Origin: Vitellaria paradoxa
Taxonomy: Eukaryota; Streptophyta; Magnoliopsida; Ericales; Sapotaceae
Assembly (NCBI GenBank): GCA_019916065.1
Contig: CM034239.1
Coordinates: 44,160,663-44,224,662 of the forward strand
DNA length: 64,000 nucleotides
Direction: 5' to 3'
In this document: one piece after another, positions 21,581-34,397 of the stretch
Layout: every line of letters begins with the position of its first letter
Position numbering within the stretch: position 1 is the first letter of the stretch
Notes under the pieces: generated by a model
Told to the model about the DNA's origin: nothing
The model's database searches: none
Seen by the model: only the letters and a program-made list of their open reading frames with translations
Program-made: the position numbers and the translations under genes

Positions 21581-24500
21581 TTGTTGGTTTGGATTTTGTT
21601 GTGCCTCTGTGGGCCTGTGGCTTTTTTTGGGTGGAGGTGGTGAGTGACTAATGTCTGATGGGTTGTGTGACAAATAGATTATGGTGATGGGAATCATTGT
21701 GGCAGTCTGGATTTGAACTAATTAGTTGGTGGCATGGTAAATGATGGATAATTTAAGTGGGATTAAAAACCTACTGGTGGGGGGCATGGTGAGTGATGAA
21801 GCCAAAAGTTTTAATTTTTCATGATCAAGTCTGGTTCTTGCATGAGTGAGTAACTATTGGTGGTTGAGGAAATATAGTTATGATTTCTTGGTATTTCAAA
21901 TGGGCAGTAGTGGAGGAACAAAGTATAATTGTGAGTCTATTGGGCTATTTACCTTTGGATGTGGGTGTTCATCTATTTTTAAATTGATGTGTGTGTTCCA
22001 TATAACCTCAGTCGGCAGACCAACTTTTGAGTTGGTTTGTTGACTTTGGTCTTCATAAAAAAAAAAAAGATGATATGCAATTTGTATAGTATATCCATTC
22101 ATAGCTCCTTTTTGGGAGCCATGATTCATTGTCTCAAGGAACGAGAGCCGTATCTAGAAATTTGGGGACCTTAGGCGAAACTTTTAGGGAGGCCTAAATT
22201 AGGTAACTCATCTCATTTTATTAGCTTTTTAAGCTGCAAAATCATTTATTAAAGTTTTATAATCAAGATATTCTAACATTTCACTCTCAATAGATAAAAT
22301 ATAGACAATGACCGTATCTAACTAAGTCAAGTAACCAACACAAATAAAAAATATATATATATAAATAAACTAAAAATAAAACAAAACAAAAAAGAAGGTT
22401 ATGGAAGGATAGAACCTTATATCAATGGGTAAGAATTGCACAAGTTCTATCTTTATTTATTTTTTTTCTTTCCTATCTTATTTTTGACAACTCTGATCCT
22501 ATCTCTCAGTTTATGTCTTGAAGAAGGGTTGGCTTTGGATGATTGCAGAGGACCGATGAAAATAATGATTGGGTTTGATGAAGATAAGGATTAGGGGTGA
22601 TGAATGAGTTGATTCAGTAGATATCTTTCAAGTTCTGGTAAATTCTGGTTTGGTGTCTAACAGATAAAAATAAAATAAAATAAAAAAATAATAATGCGTT
22701 TAATAAAGATTATTATGAATGCACAGATAGAGTTGTAGGAAGTTCAAAATTCTTCAGTGTATATCAGATAGAAATGAAATTAAATAAGTGGGGCCTGCTC
22801 TTTTTGTGACGTCTTAGGTGATCGTCTCATTGGCCTAAGGGTTGCCTGGGTCCTGCAGGGAACTATAAGCTTCTGTTGTTGTCATGGAGATGTTTAACGG
22901 ATGTTAGTCCACCTGATGTGGCTATTTAGTGCTAGATGGTTGTTTTTAGGGATAGATAGGGTCTTTAGTTAATGTTGCATGCTTGTCATTAGCTCCTTGT
23001 TGGAGGAACTGTAATGGTACTTAGAGACTAGGAAGAGCAGATTAGATTGATAGGATCTAGGTTGGTGGAAAGTTCACTACTAATGATAACATTGACTTGT
23101 TTTTTAGATTTGAATTTGTCTTTTGTCTTGTTTAACTTCGATAATTCAAATATATTTAAACCCAAAAAAAAAAAATGAAAACAGGGTTATCATAATGCAT
23201 CTAATTGTGTTATGATTTGCTAATGTGACTAAAATTTGTTGCTGACGATCAGATCTAATAGGTGGGTGCAGCTTCAACGTCTTTAGGGAAGTCCTTGATA
23301 CAGTTGGACCCGTGAAACTCCTAGTAGTAATTTTTTGGTAACTTAATGAGTTCTAATTCAACTTGTTTTATCGGGAGAATACAACAAAGCACATCTAGGG
23401 TGTCCTCCAAGGTAACTTAGGGAAGCATTAATATTTAAGGCGCTTTCAACCTATGAACATTCTGGATCCAATCATAGGTCTAGAATGACATTCCATATCT
23501 TCAACTTCAAGATAAGCAAATGATGGAATGAAGGAGACCTGGACTCATTTCTCTTTATAATACTCCATTTCTTCCATCAAACTGTTGCCCTGAAAGGGAA
23601 TGAAGTACAGGTGATAAACTCAAGCATGTTGTCTGGACTCTGTACATCTTTTTGCCCAGACTCTTGTTCCATGGACCCTTCTTTTGAAGAAACATGAGCT
23701 TTTTTTTTTTTTTTTTTCAAGAAACCAGAATGTTAGTAATTTTTTAAAATAAAAAGGGCATGAAAATGTGTTTCAATTCTTGATCATTAAAAAAAAAAAA
23801 AAAATCTCTTTTGAAAGCTTATTGCAAGTCATCTTATAATCTTGTGTGTTACTTCTGTGGTACTGAAGTGGTTAGCGTTCTATGTGCTCAAGACGTGTAA
23901 TAGTCAATTTGTCTGTTTAGGCTATCCATGCAGGCAGTTGCAACATTTTACATTACTTCAAATATTTCAGAGCAGAGTACAGAATTGCATGGTTACATAT
24001 CATTGTTGAGAAATAAGGGCTGTGGTGGTGTTTTGTGTACTAAATCAACTAATGTGTTGATTTTAAAGTTATCAGGTCGGGGAATTCTAGTTTACTTGAA
24101 TCTCTCGCAGATGTTGTGAACCATTTTCTAGATCCTCATTTTCTCTGTAGGTCAAACTTCAGTTTAACTTTTTAGTACCCAAATTGTAGCAGGTTGACCT
24201 TTAAATATTTGGCTGCAAACTGATCTTTGTCAAAATTTTGAGGAACAGTTGTGATGTTTGTGGTGCAAAGATGTTGCTGATGAGGAAGGGATTGGGCAGT
24301 AAGTTGGATGCTGTGAGAAAGATGTAGAGGTTGTTGAGCTCGTGGTTTTAAGAGTTGGATTGGGTCAGGTGGTGAAAGGGATCAATCGCAAATTGAAATT
24401 ATCCGCCATGAGAGAGAGAGAGAGAGAGAGAGATTGGTGGTGTATTTGGTTACTGTTGGCAGCCACGGTCATGATGTAGCTGTGGGGTGAAACAGTAAAT

Positions 24501-24654
24501 ATGAAAAAGTGAGAAGAGGGGGGGAATCCAAAATGTATATTTGTATTTGTTTAGATGTGTGTGTGTGTGTGTGTGTGTGTGTTCAAAGCATCATCTTCAT
24601 ATGTGAGTTGGATGGTGGTCTGGTTAGAGAAGAAAAGGAGGAAGAAGAATGAGG

Positions 24655-26090
24655 GAAAGTGGAAAACAAAGGGGAAGAGAGGAAAAGGCTAGATGGTTGG
24701 AAGAAGTCCTTTCTTTCCAGGGGTGGCAGACTTGTTTTTAAATCAATCTTATGCTACATTCCTATGTATTATTTGTTTATCTTCAAAATCCCTCCTAAGG
24801 TTTTTAATAACATAGAGAAACTGATGAGAAATTTTCTTTGGGAAGGTCCTGGGAGGTTAAAAATGATCACCTCATTAACTGGAAGTCTACCAAAGGGTAA
24901 GGGGGCGTTTGGCCACGGGTAAGATTGCTGCTAGAAATATAGCTTTAGTGGGTAAGTGGCTTTGGAGATTTCCCATTAAGGTTGAATCATTGTGGCTCTT
25001 GGTGGTTAAGAGCAAGTATGGTCTTCTGAATAATGGATGGCATTCTAGAACCATTTAGTGAGGGACTTTGGAAAATCCCTGGAAATATATCTGTAGGAAT
25101 TCTGCATTTTTTTCTCAGTTCACTAAATGGGTGTACCAGGATTGGAGGGGTCACGTTTCATTTCCTTCCTCGTTAGCAAGATTGTATATGCTGTTCAAAA
25201 ACCTTAATTATATTATATCATCTATGATCTCTGTTGATTCTCTTCACAATACTCGTGGGACTTGAATTTGGAATTTGTCCAACAGAGAAACACCTGATTT
25301 AAATCTCCATACTGACTATGATGGAAGGCTTGTGCTTAAACAGGATGCTATTGATAGTGGGTCTTTGACCCTTGTTAGTGCTGGGATTTTCTCTTGTTAG
25401 TCATCCTTTGATGCTTTATCTAATTCTCTAAGTGTTTCTCTTTCCCTCCAGCCAAGGCAATTTGGAAGTCAAAGGTGCGCCCCCCCCCCCCCAACAACAA
25501 AAAAAATGAGACCAGTTATGAATTTGAGTCCTAGCCAGTGCATTATGTGCCAAAACTGTGGATAATCTGTTAATCATCATCTTCACTACTGCTCTGTGGC
25601 AATTACTTTCTGGAGGAGGTTCTCTTTAGGAAGAGGGAAGTATTTTTCAGACGTGCTTATTAAGTATTGGGGTCTTGGCAAAGGAAGAACAGCTAAAATC
25701 TTATGGTTGTGCGCAGTGTTCGTGGGTTTCTGGGTCTTATGGAATGAGAGAAATCTTTGAATTTTTGAAGATAAAAGCAATTGAATTTTGAAGATAGAAG
25801 CAATGATACTGATTATCTGTGAGATAGGAGCAAGTTTTTGCTTCTTTCTGGACTTCACCTCCTTCTGATTCAAAGGAATTCCATTTTTTTCTGTTTAAAC
25901 ACAATTGGAAGGAAGTTTGCTGTGAGGAGTTTTTTCTTGAATGTACTGCCTCTGGGACTTAAGTCTGGTCCTTTGTTTTCCCTTGGCTTTTTTCCGTATT
26001 TAGTTGTAGGTTTCCTTTGTTTTTATTGCTTATCCCCCATCTTTTGTATTTTGCTTTTTCTTATTAATAAATCGTTGCATATCGAAGATA
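24655..26090 (+). mobile_element. 5'-truncated LINE (RT C-terminus and zf-RVT), degenerate
   Basis: Plus-strand reading gives RLDGWKKSFLSRGGRL, IPMYYLFIFKIP and KLMRNFLWEG, then, after a frame change, GKIAARNIALVGKWLWRFP and KSKYGL. These are standard for the C-terminal region of plant L1-type reverse transcriptase ORF2. Further on come the zinc-binding zf-RVT region (CIMCQNCG, HHLHYC) and a WNERN...IFEDKS terminus, followed by a T-rich 3' end with a ttattaataaat signal. Several frameshifts and stops show it is dead. It is inserted in the copy 1 intron at a point where copy 2 has none. Confidence 0.85.
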
Positions 26091-26139
26091 AAAAGGGGGA
26101 GAAAGATTGATAAATCATCTTTGCTCAGTTAGTGACGCA

Positions 26140-26560
26140 TCAAAAATTCAGTACCTGTGATATGATTCAAATGAGGAGACCACCATCTTATCCTACATTG
26201 TCCAACTGCTTGAGATTATGGCATAAATTGTTTGCTGAAGCAGAGGAAGAATGAGTTTGTCCTCAAAACATATGGAGTTCTTCTGTTTTGGCTGTGATGT
26301 GGTCTATTTCCTAGGAAAGGAACAACTGAATATTTGAGGGGGAAGATGTAAGCTTTTTTGACTTGTGGGATGAGTGCAAACTTCATGCTTCTCTATAGGC
26401 TTCAATTTCTGCCGAGAGTTCCTCTTCTTTTGATTAAAATGAGTTGGATGTTTCATGTAGTTAGGATTGCTGTTTGTCGCCTTTTTGCTGTTCTCCTGGG
26501 GACCTTTTGTCCTCATTCCTTTGTATTTCTCTTTTTTCATCTTTTAATGAAAGTTGAAAT
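26140..26560 (+). mobile_element. Second LINE 3' fragment
   Basis: Reads NCLRLWHKLFAEAEEE, then a stop, then SSVLAVMWSIS and ERNN...IFEG. It has the same C-terminal architecture as the previous LINE but a different subfamily, and ends in a T-rich tail before a (CT) tract at 26580-26602. It lies directly downstream of the first LINE, so two independent 3' ends are in series. Confidence 0.6.
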
Positions 26561-27584
26561 ATATTTTCATCTTTGTATTTCTCTCTCTCTCTCTCTCTCT
26601 CTTTTTAAGTTGTTCCTACTTTCGATTACCTCCCCTTGATGTTGGAAGTGAATCCTACAGGTTTTTTTTTTTTTTTACTCTTTTTTTTCCTTCTTTTTTT
26701 TTTTTTGTTGGGGGGGTTGAAGGCAGGAGGTCATCGCAATCTGTGCATGGGTATCTTTAGTTCCTACTTTTTGCGGTTTTCGTTTTTAACCATGTGTTTG
26801 TCTAATTTGTTTGGAAGCCAATTTGAAATTTTTATCTTTCCATGCTGAAATTCATATAAAAATATTGTTGGACCTGCATTTTTATTAGGAGGGCACATAG
26901 AACAAAAGCAAGAATATAGGAAAGAATGGAACTTAGGAATATTTAATAATTAAAATTATGAGTGTGTGCACATGTTAATGTTCATTGTTGGTGGAGATTG
27001 CAACATATCCCATCATAGGAATCTTTCATTTCCTCCATGTTTTACTTCTAATGATGTAACCTGCTGAACATGTTAGTTTGATGTAATGAAAATTGTTTTT
27101 TTGCCCCACAAACTAAATGTTAAATTGTTACATTATAAAAAAAAAAAACTCTATGATTCTATCCACTCCTAAAGTTGAAAATATAATAAGGATCTTGGTA
27201 ACATAGAAAGCTAGATTTGGTGACATAGTAAAAGTTAAAAAGATATGGACTGGAGCCTATGGTGGAGGGCACTGGTGTAGACTACAATTGTTCTCCTTCG
27301 TATGTAACACGTGTAGGCAACCCAAGATTTTTTCTTTCTTCAGTGATGGGTAGTTTAACGGAGGAAATGACACTTAACTGAGTGGAATGGTGAAATATCC
27401 ATATGGCCGATCCATTTAGTTAGGAAAATACTAAGTTGAGTGAGGTGTGGTCAGCCATATAATGAACTACATTAAAGTTTGCTTCTTTTCCTGAATTGTG
27501 TTGATTGACTTTTGCCGAGGTTGCTAACATAGAAGGTCAATGCTAATTGCCAATATTCTTGTTCTTGGTTGGCGGATTTTGCAG

Positions 27585-28150
27585 ATTTTATTGATGATGA
27601 TGATGATAATTCTGTTCGTAGATCCAAAGTTTTCAAAACCGTGCTTCTGGATCTGCTTGTGCCGGCTGTAAAGTGGTAACGATTTTAACACCTCCTGTGA
27701 TCTTGCTTTTAGAATGGATTCGGTTTTTAACTGTTTTCGGCATTCTGGTCTTCTCCTATGGGGTGGGCTGTGTTTGTGGTCCAAGTGTTTGTATAATAAT
27801 GGCAGACGATGGCAGATGATGGGGACTGGGTATATAGTTCAGTTTCGTTATGCATACCACTTTGTACATTGCTAACAGTGATTAGTGTTTTTTGTGCCCA
27901 TGGGAGTGGGGCATATTCTTTGACGTAGGACGCAAATATTTCTTGTGATTGTAGAATGTGAAGCAATTAACTACCCATGTCATTTATATTTTCGTATGTA
28001 GTTACTCTTTGTGGGATTAGTCGGTTCGCTGGCATTTTCATGTATATGATATTATAGTGTCTTTATTACTTTGTAACAAATGTTATAGTGTGGTTGAAGC
28101 TGCCTTTGTAGATCTGTTTTCAACTGTGGCTGGATGGGTGTTTTTTTTTA
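27585..28150 (+). other. Conserved distal segment, likely last 3'UTR exon of GTE copy 1
   Basis: Starts after ttttgcag and is alignable with 40267-40920 (gattttattgatgatg / gatttttttgatgat; cttctggatctgcttgt / cttctgcatcttcattt). No open frame is shared, so it is most simply a non-coding terminal exon and poly(A) region. The alternative, an unrelated transcribed unit, cannot be excluded. Confidence 0.4.
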
Positions 28151-31100
28151 TTGTGAAGTCTGGCAATGCTCTCGAAGCAATAATTTCGGGTTGTTGCACA
28201 TGCAAAATTAGAGCAGTGTGTTTGAAAGTCTCTTAAGATATGTAGAATTTCAATTCCATCATATATATATATATATATATGATTTACTCTCTTGGGAAGC
28301 AGAATGTGCTATGGGGGATACATTTTTTTTTTAACGAAAAAAAAAAAAAGAAAGTGTCAATTGCCTGAAATTTTCAAATTTCAGGATTTTTTTGGGGGGG
28401 CTGTCATAGCAAGTTATGTCAGCTCGATGGCTTGTGATCAGGAATCATTGGATTAAAATTCAACTGTCTATATGTATTCATATTTTTTTGAATTAAAAAA
28501 GTATGAATACATCTAAATTGTTGAATCCATTCTTGATGTTACTGTTTATGTTACCGAGTTGACATAACTTGGTCTGTCAGCTTCCCCTTTTCAATTTTCA
28601 AGGATCCCATATTGTTGTGTTGTTGCGTGGGTTTATGAGGTGATGGAAAGAAACTGGGCATGGCAAGGGGCAGTTAAATTGGAGTGTGCTCTCAGGGTGT
28701 GTTTGGATCACGGTTATGATGAGGAAGAAAAAGGAGAAGGGGGAAAAATTATGAAATTTTTAGCACGTAATTTTATTTGGTTGGGTCAAAAAATCTGAGA
28801 AATAGAAGATACTTTTCAATTAACATTTCAGCTAGGAACTAGTATGATTTTTCTCTCCCCCTTTTAAAAGAATAAAATAAAAAATTTGTAAATATTTTGA
28901 TGCACGCATGATGCACTTTTAATGCAACCATTATATTAGAAATTGATACGTGTGCAGTGTATATTATTCCTATTATTTATTTATTTTATAATTATACACC
29001 TTATGATGATGGTTGGCGAGGGTACTGCACCAATGTTAAATTTTTAAATTAAAATTACATAAATAGTCTGGTTAGTTTTAATAAATCTTATTTTAACGTC
29101 CTTTTCAATTATTTCTAATATTAACTTATTGTAATAAATTTTAACAAAGGTCCAAAGAAAAAACATTAAAAAAAAAAATCTTGAACGAAAACTACTTCAA
29201 AGTCCGGTGCCACCATAAACTATAAAATATGAAATAGAGAGAATAAAAATGTAATGAAGAAGGCAAAAATAAAAACTTAAAAAGCATTTTTATTTGGTTG
29301 GTATTACATGTACCGGTCCACCACAAATCTATAATATTAAAAGAATATATTTTTTTCTCTCATTTTTCTCTTCACTTCAATTTTAGGTGGCATGTCTTTT
29401 TTTTATCTTAATTCTACTTTTCATTTTTCTTTTATAGAGTTCTGAATTATTTTTTAATTTTGTTTCTTCCCTCTTTTTCTTTTCTCTTTTCTCATTCACA
29501 AAACCTTTATTTTTTTGCCCCATATCGCTAAAAGACTAAAATTTTACTTTTTCTTTTACCTATAAAAGTACTAGAGCTGTGGCATGTGATTTTAATAAAT
29601 GTAAAAGAACTTATGCGTTTTAAAAAGTGACCAACTTGCATCGATTTCGAAAAGGGACCCACTTATATATAAATTCAATATAATTGTAAAATTTGTATAT
29701 TTTAAATTTATTTGTAATTAAAATAAAAAAACAAATAAAAATAGAATTAAATTAAAAAATACAAATAAAAAATTTTAAATAATAATCGAATTATTTCTCT
29801 CATAGCAATAATTCTTAGAATTTTTAAAATTACTGAATATTAATTAATTTGAGAATATTTATTTTCTAAATAATTTTAATTTTAAATTGGTCACATTGCC
29901 TATATTTGTTTTATTTTATAAAGTACGTATGATTAGTAATTTAAGAGGGCGTTTGGAGTCCCAAAAAAATAAAAAAAAAAACCAATTGATGGGATTGATG
30001 TGATGTAAAAATGATAGGTGACAAAATGTGATTGGAGGGATTTGAAAACTTTTGAAATTTTTTAATTTTTTTTGGAATCTTTGGGGACTCCAAACGAGCC
30101 CTAAATTCATCATTCTACTTTTCTATTTTTATAAATCTTCCAATAAAACTAGTCTTGGAGTGAATTTTTCTAAATTCTAATTTTAAATTTAAATTTGTAA
30201 GGTTGACCAAAATTTTTTAAATTAATAGTAATATTTTTAATTTAAGTTTTTTTCTTATGAAATTAATCAAAAAATTATTACTAACTCTTGTGTGGCACTC
30301 TCCAAATTCATCATTCTATTTTTTTTTTATTTATACAAATTTTTGAATCAAATACAATTTTCTTATTTTTTTATTTTTATTTTTTAGGTTCTTATTTACA
30401 AAACTTTTGTTTCCTTTTGTCCCATATTAGTAGATGATGACAATTTAATTTTTTTCTTTTGTCTATAAAACTGTATCTGTTGTGAACTTATAAGTTCCTT
30501 AAATGAAACTTGCATATTGGTTAAAATTTGCTAAACAATTAATTCAAGTTGCAAAATGATTTAAAATTTGTTAAATATTAATTAAATTTAAAAAAATATA
30601 ATTTATCTTACAATAACAACTCTTATTATACCTTAAATTTAAAATTACAAAAACAAAAATGTTCCAAATTATTTAAGCCTAGGAATAATTTTTTTTTAAA
30701 TTTCCAATTTTATATTTGAATTGGTCATGTCAATGATTTTTAACCAATTATTAATACTCAATATTTAAGTTATTTTACAAATCTATATTATTTATACATA
30801 CATATATTAAAGTTGTATAATTCTTTCTTTAATCTTATTAAACCAAATTGTATGTTCATTTTCCTTTTATATTATTCTACATTTCAATTTTTTTTTTTTT
30901 TAGAAATCTTTGAATGAAATGCTCTCTTTCTTTTATTTTTCGGTACTCTTTTTTATTGATACATGACCATAGTTACTTTATATTTTTTTTTTTTTTGTCC
31001 ATAAAACTACTAAGGTTATATTATGTGATTGTAAATAATAAATAAGTTAATGTGTTTCTAAAATGGACATACTTTACTATTGATTCACCATATGTATGTT

Positions 31101-31416
31101 CATTCTCCCTATTTATTATTCTACTTTTCAATTTTTTTTTTTTCAAAAATTTTTGAATGAAATGCTCTCTTTCTTTTATTTTTCAATAATCATTTTTATC
31201 AATACATGGCCACAACTACTTTTTTTTTTTTTTGGTTTTATCCATATAACCCCTAGAGTTGTATTATGTGATTGTAAATGATATGAAATAAGTTAACATG
31301 TTTTTAAAATGGGCAGACTTTCCTATTAATTCACTATCGTCGTAAAATTTTCATATTTAAATAATTAATTAGCTTTAAAGAAAAAACTAATTAAATTTAA
31401 AAAATTCAACTCTTAG

Positions 31417-31771
31417 GCTGCGTTTGGCATAAAAAAAACACTGAAAATCTCTATAAATCTCTAACAACTCTTTTATTTTAATTTTTCAGCCATTACTAAT
31501 TTCAAAAAATTTCAATTTCACTAAAAAAATAAAAAATTTGAAAGTAGGTTATCCGAATGTATAAATTTTTTATACAATCATATTATTCGTGTCGAGAGCT
31601 TTCAAACGAGTACCATTGTCGCTATTTTTTGTGAATTTTTTTGAATCCGTGGGAACGGATTTGGTAAATCGTTCCCACAGTTTGTGAATTTTCAGAAAAA
31701 AGTGGCACCAAAATCAACCCCAAACCACATTTTATCTCAATTTATTTATTTTTTCTTACGCCAAACGGGCC
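31417..31771. mobile_element. MITE family A copy
   Basis: Begins ggctgcgtttggcat and ends acgccaaacgggcc, giving imperfect terminal inverted repeats, with tta on both sides as a possible 3-bp target duplication. The roughly 355-bp interior (gtgggaacggatttgg ... cgttcccacag ... cacattttatctcaattta) recurs at 52735-53100 and, inverted, at 43560-43912. Confidence 0.7.
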
Positions 31772-33016
31772 TTAGTATATTTTTAATTTAAAACACAAAA
31801 AGACAAAAAGCTACCTACTATTAATTAGGCATGAAAGTGCCTAAATATTAATTAGGTTAGAAAGTAATTTTTTTAAGTTCAATCCTAAAGTTAAATTAGT
31901 CACATTGACCTCAGTTAAAAACCTAATTAATATTACAAGTAATGGAGTTTTTTTTTTTTAATACAACATAAAATTAACAAAAATAATAATTTTAGTTTGA
32001 GTTATTTTTATAAAATAAGTAAAAAATTATTTTAATAAAATTAGGATTAATACTATTTTTAACTCAAGTTAATTTTGTAAAATGAAAAAAGAACTTAAAA
32101 ATAAAAAAATATATAAAATTAACAAACAATTTGAAATAAAAAGAGATCAGGTCGATTATGTAAATTTGTGATTTAATATATTTTTAGAATAAATTTTAAT
32201 TTTTTCATATCAAAATTTGATAAAATATAAATTTTTGGTATTTATATGAAGAATCACTATGATCAACTCTATCAACTTGCTAATATTAACATAAATAAAA
32301 AATATAAAAAATAACTCATATTATTTTATGAAATTATGTAACTTTATTAAAATATTTAAAATTATATTTTACCTAAAAAATATCATACAATTCCATATAT
32401 CACACAGGTCACGCTGGTATAATAAGTAAAATTATGTGTTGGTATCACACGCATTGACGTTTCAATACAGAAAATAAAAAATTGTGAACATATACATATT
32501 TTAAACTACAGTCGAGAACTTGGTATGATTCGACAAGCGAACAAGCCACCAAACTAATTTAGGTTGGAGGCTTGCAACCTCTTAGATAGGACTAAAAACG
32601 AACTAATCTTTCTTGAATGAGTTCGTTAATTGGTCGTTTATAATTGTTTGATAAATTAAATAAATAAAATTATTTCAAACTTAATAAATAAATGAATTAA
32701 AAATCAAATAAGGGTAAATTCAGTTCGAAAAGACTCGTAAATAATCTCGTTTATTATTCATGATCATGCTCTTTAAATGTTCAAGAATAAGTTCATTTAT
32801 ATCTTGCGAATAATTTTATTTAAATGTTTGAGAATAAATTTATTTATTTTTTATAAATTTCATTTAAATATTTATAAATAATCTTATTTAAATGTTCATG
32901 AATAAACTTGTGATTTTTTATTATTCACATAAAAATATTAAAAAATCATCAATTAAACATATTAATTTTAAAATTACTTATTAACTTAAAAAACGTAGAT
33001 TTTTTTTCCATTCATG

Positions 33017-33112
33017 TGAGCGTGGCCTGTAATTCAGTGGTTAAGAGCATCTTCTGCCCGCTCATGACTCGAGTTCGAATCTTCTCTCTCCTCCTTATAA
33101 AAAAAAAAAACT
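33017..33112 (+). repeat. tRNA-derived retroposon remnant
   Basis: gcctgtaattcagtggttaa and gactcgagttcgaatc have the spacing and content of pol III A and B boxes, and the segment is followed after about 20 bp by an A-rich tail (aaaaaaaaaaaa). It does not fold as a full tRNA with an intact acceptor stem, so it is called a SINE-like element rather than a tRNA gene. Confidence 0.45.
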
Positions 33113-34043
33113 TTACCTTTAAAAAAAAGAGTTTAATAAATAACTCAACAAATTTGTCAAAAGCTCAAAAGCAATCTCGTTTACTACAGTAGAGTTGAGT
33201 TCAAACTTGCCTACGTACCAAATTAAAACAAAAAATTTTAAGCTTAATAAAAAAAATCGGCTCAAACTCAATCTCACAATGAAACTTAACAAATAAATTT
33301 TAACCCAATATTTTAACTTTAATAAAAACTCAATTCAAACTCGAATTCACCAAAAAATTTTAATTATTAAGTTGACATTTGATTTGATTTTTTATTTTCT
33401 GTATACTGTTTTATGTATTTTATATTTTAAAATTTTTAAAATAAAGAAATAAAAAATATTTTATTTTTTATTTTAAGATTTTTTTTGATTTTGAGTTAAA
33501 AATGTTCAAAAGGTTTTTTATTTCACGTGTAAACTCATTTTTTATATTTTGAGATAAAATTTAAAAATATAAGTGATGGAATGTTTTTTAAATTATTTTT
33601 TATTTTCAAAAAACATAAAGTGATAAATAAGTACAAAATAAAAAATAAAAATAAAAAAACGAACCAAAAGCAACCTAAATTTCAACGCTCCAGCCACCAT
33701 TTGCGAGTTTGCAGCACCACTTGAGAAAAAGTTACTGGCCTCGGCAGGGGGCGCACACAAATCCTTTTCAAAATGACAAGAACGCCCTTGTCGGCAAACA
33801 TGGAGGAGAATTGACATGGGCTGGACGTCCCCCAAAGGAAAGCTCAATCACAGGCCATAACCGGTGAAGACCAGACAACTCTGCAGCAGGGTCTAAAGAC
33901 CACCGTCCCGCTCTTCGCGCGTGGTCACCCACACAATCAGAACACCCACTCGACAACTTACGTTGTAGATTCGGCCGTGTTGTACACGCTCCATTTTGGC
34001 CCGTGAGCATAGCAGAGCTCTCGTCATCGGTGATAACCGTGAT

Positions 34044-34094
34044 ATGATGCTTGTCGACGACGGCACTTCGGTCGACCGCGGATCACGAAGATAA
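34044..34094 (+). CDS. Candidate upstream ORF in GTE copy 2 leader
   Basis: Encodes MMLVDDGTSVDRGSRR and stop. It shares its first seven codons with the copy 1 uORF at 18229, then the frames diverge. It lies about 300 bp before the main ATG, in the region conserved between the two loci. Confidence 0.3.
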   Translation: MMLVDDGTSVDRGSRR

Positions 34095-34397
34095 GTGTGT
34101 TTGTGTATATATGCATAGAGAGAGAGAGGAGATTGGGCGAGGAGAGAGGGAGTCTGGATGGAGACGATTTGATTGACAAAAAGGTATGGTTTTGAAACTC
34201 TTCTCTCACCTAAAACCCTAGCTTTCCTCTACTTCGAAAAACCCTAAATTCAATCCTCTACTCCGCCAAATTAGGATTTCTTCAGCGTTTGCAGTTCGAT
34301 CAACAGGTTGAATTGCACGATTTGAAGAAGAGTTATATGTATATATTTTAGGATAAGATCTTGAAGGAAATCGAATTAGTGTTTTCGAAGTGCATGA

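Larger units (their letters stand above)
20784..27584 (+). other. Probable 6.8-kb 3'UTR intron of GTE copy 1
   Basis: A donor-like cag/GTAGGA follows the stop codon (20781-20789), and a good acceptor (ttttgcag) ends at 27584, just before a segment conserved in copy 2. The sequence between contains no gene. It holds a (CT) tract (21550-21578), a (GA) tract (24413-24432), a (GT) tract (24556-24581), two LINE fragments, and unassigned sequence at 20.8-24.6 and 26.6-27.5 kb. Inference rests on conservation between the two copies; cDNA is lacking. Confidence 0.45.
17940..28150 (+). repeat. Segmental tandem duplication, copy 1
   Basis: This block matches 33770-40920 in order and orientation. Shared pieces: leader (18.2/34.0 kb), GTE exons (18.6-20.7/34.4-36.6), a downstream intron stretch (tgtgctc ... 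ggctatccatgcaggc at 23.9/37.5 kb), the segment before the LINE (gcgagttggat-like at 24.6/39.8 kb) and the distal exon-like segment (27.5-28.1/40.2-40.9 kb). Copy 1 is longer because of LINE insertions and other sequence in the downstream intron. Confidence 0.85.
28151..33769. other. Intergenic AT-rich sequence between the duplicated blocks
   Basis: No gene was seen. 28260-28280 is an (AT) tract. 28690-28860 begins gtgtgtttggatcacgg, like a MITE end. 29280-31330 contains several diverged copies of one AT-rich repeat: the segment with aaatcttt/ttttgaatgaaatgctc and tttcttttatttttc occurs at 30904-30945 and again at 31148-31188, and related pieces occur near 29370 and 30360. 32520-33400 has an alternation of ttcatttaaatgttc- and gttcgaatt-like motifs, probably one degenerate element. 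Confidence 0.5.

Noticed and set aside
26554..26848. Hydrophobic Phe/Leu/Ser-rich frames
   Set aside because: They are produced by CT and poly-T tracts after a LINE 3' end; no gene evidence.
33017..33083. A functional tRNA gene
   Set aside because: Box-like motifs are present, but no acceptor stem closes and an A-rich tail follows, so a retroposon is more likely.
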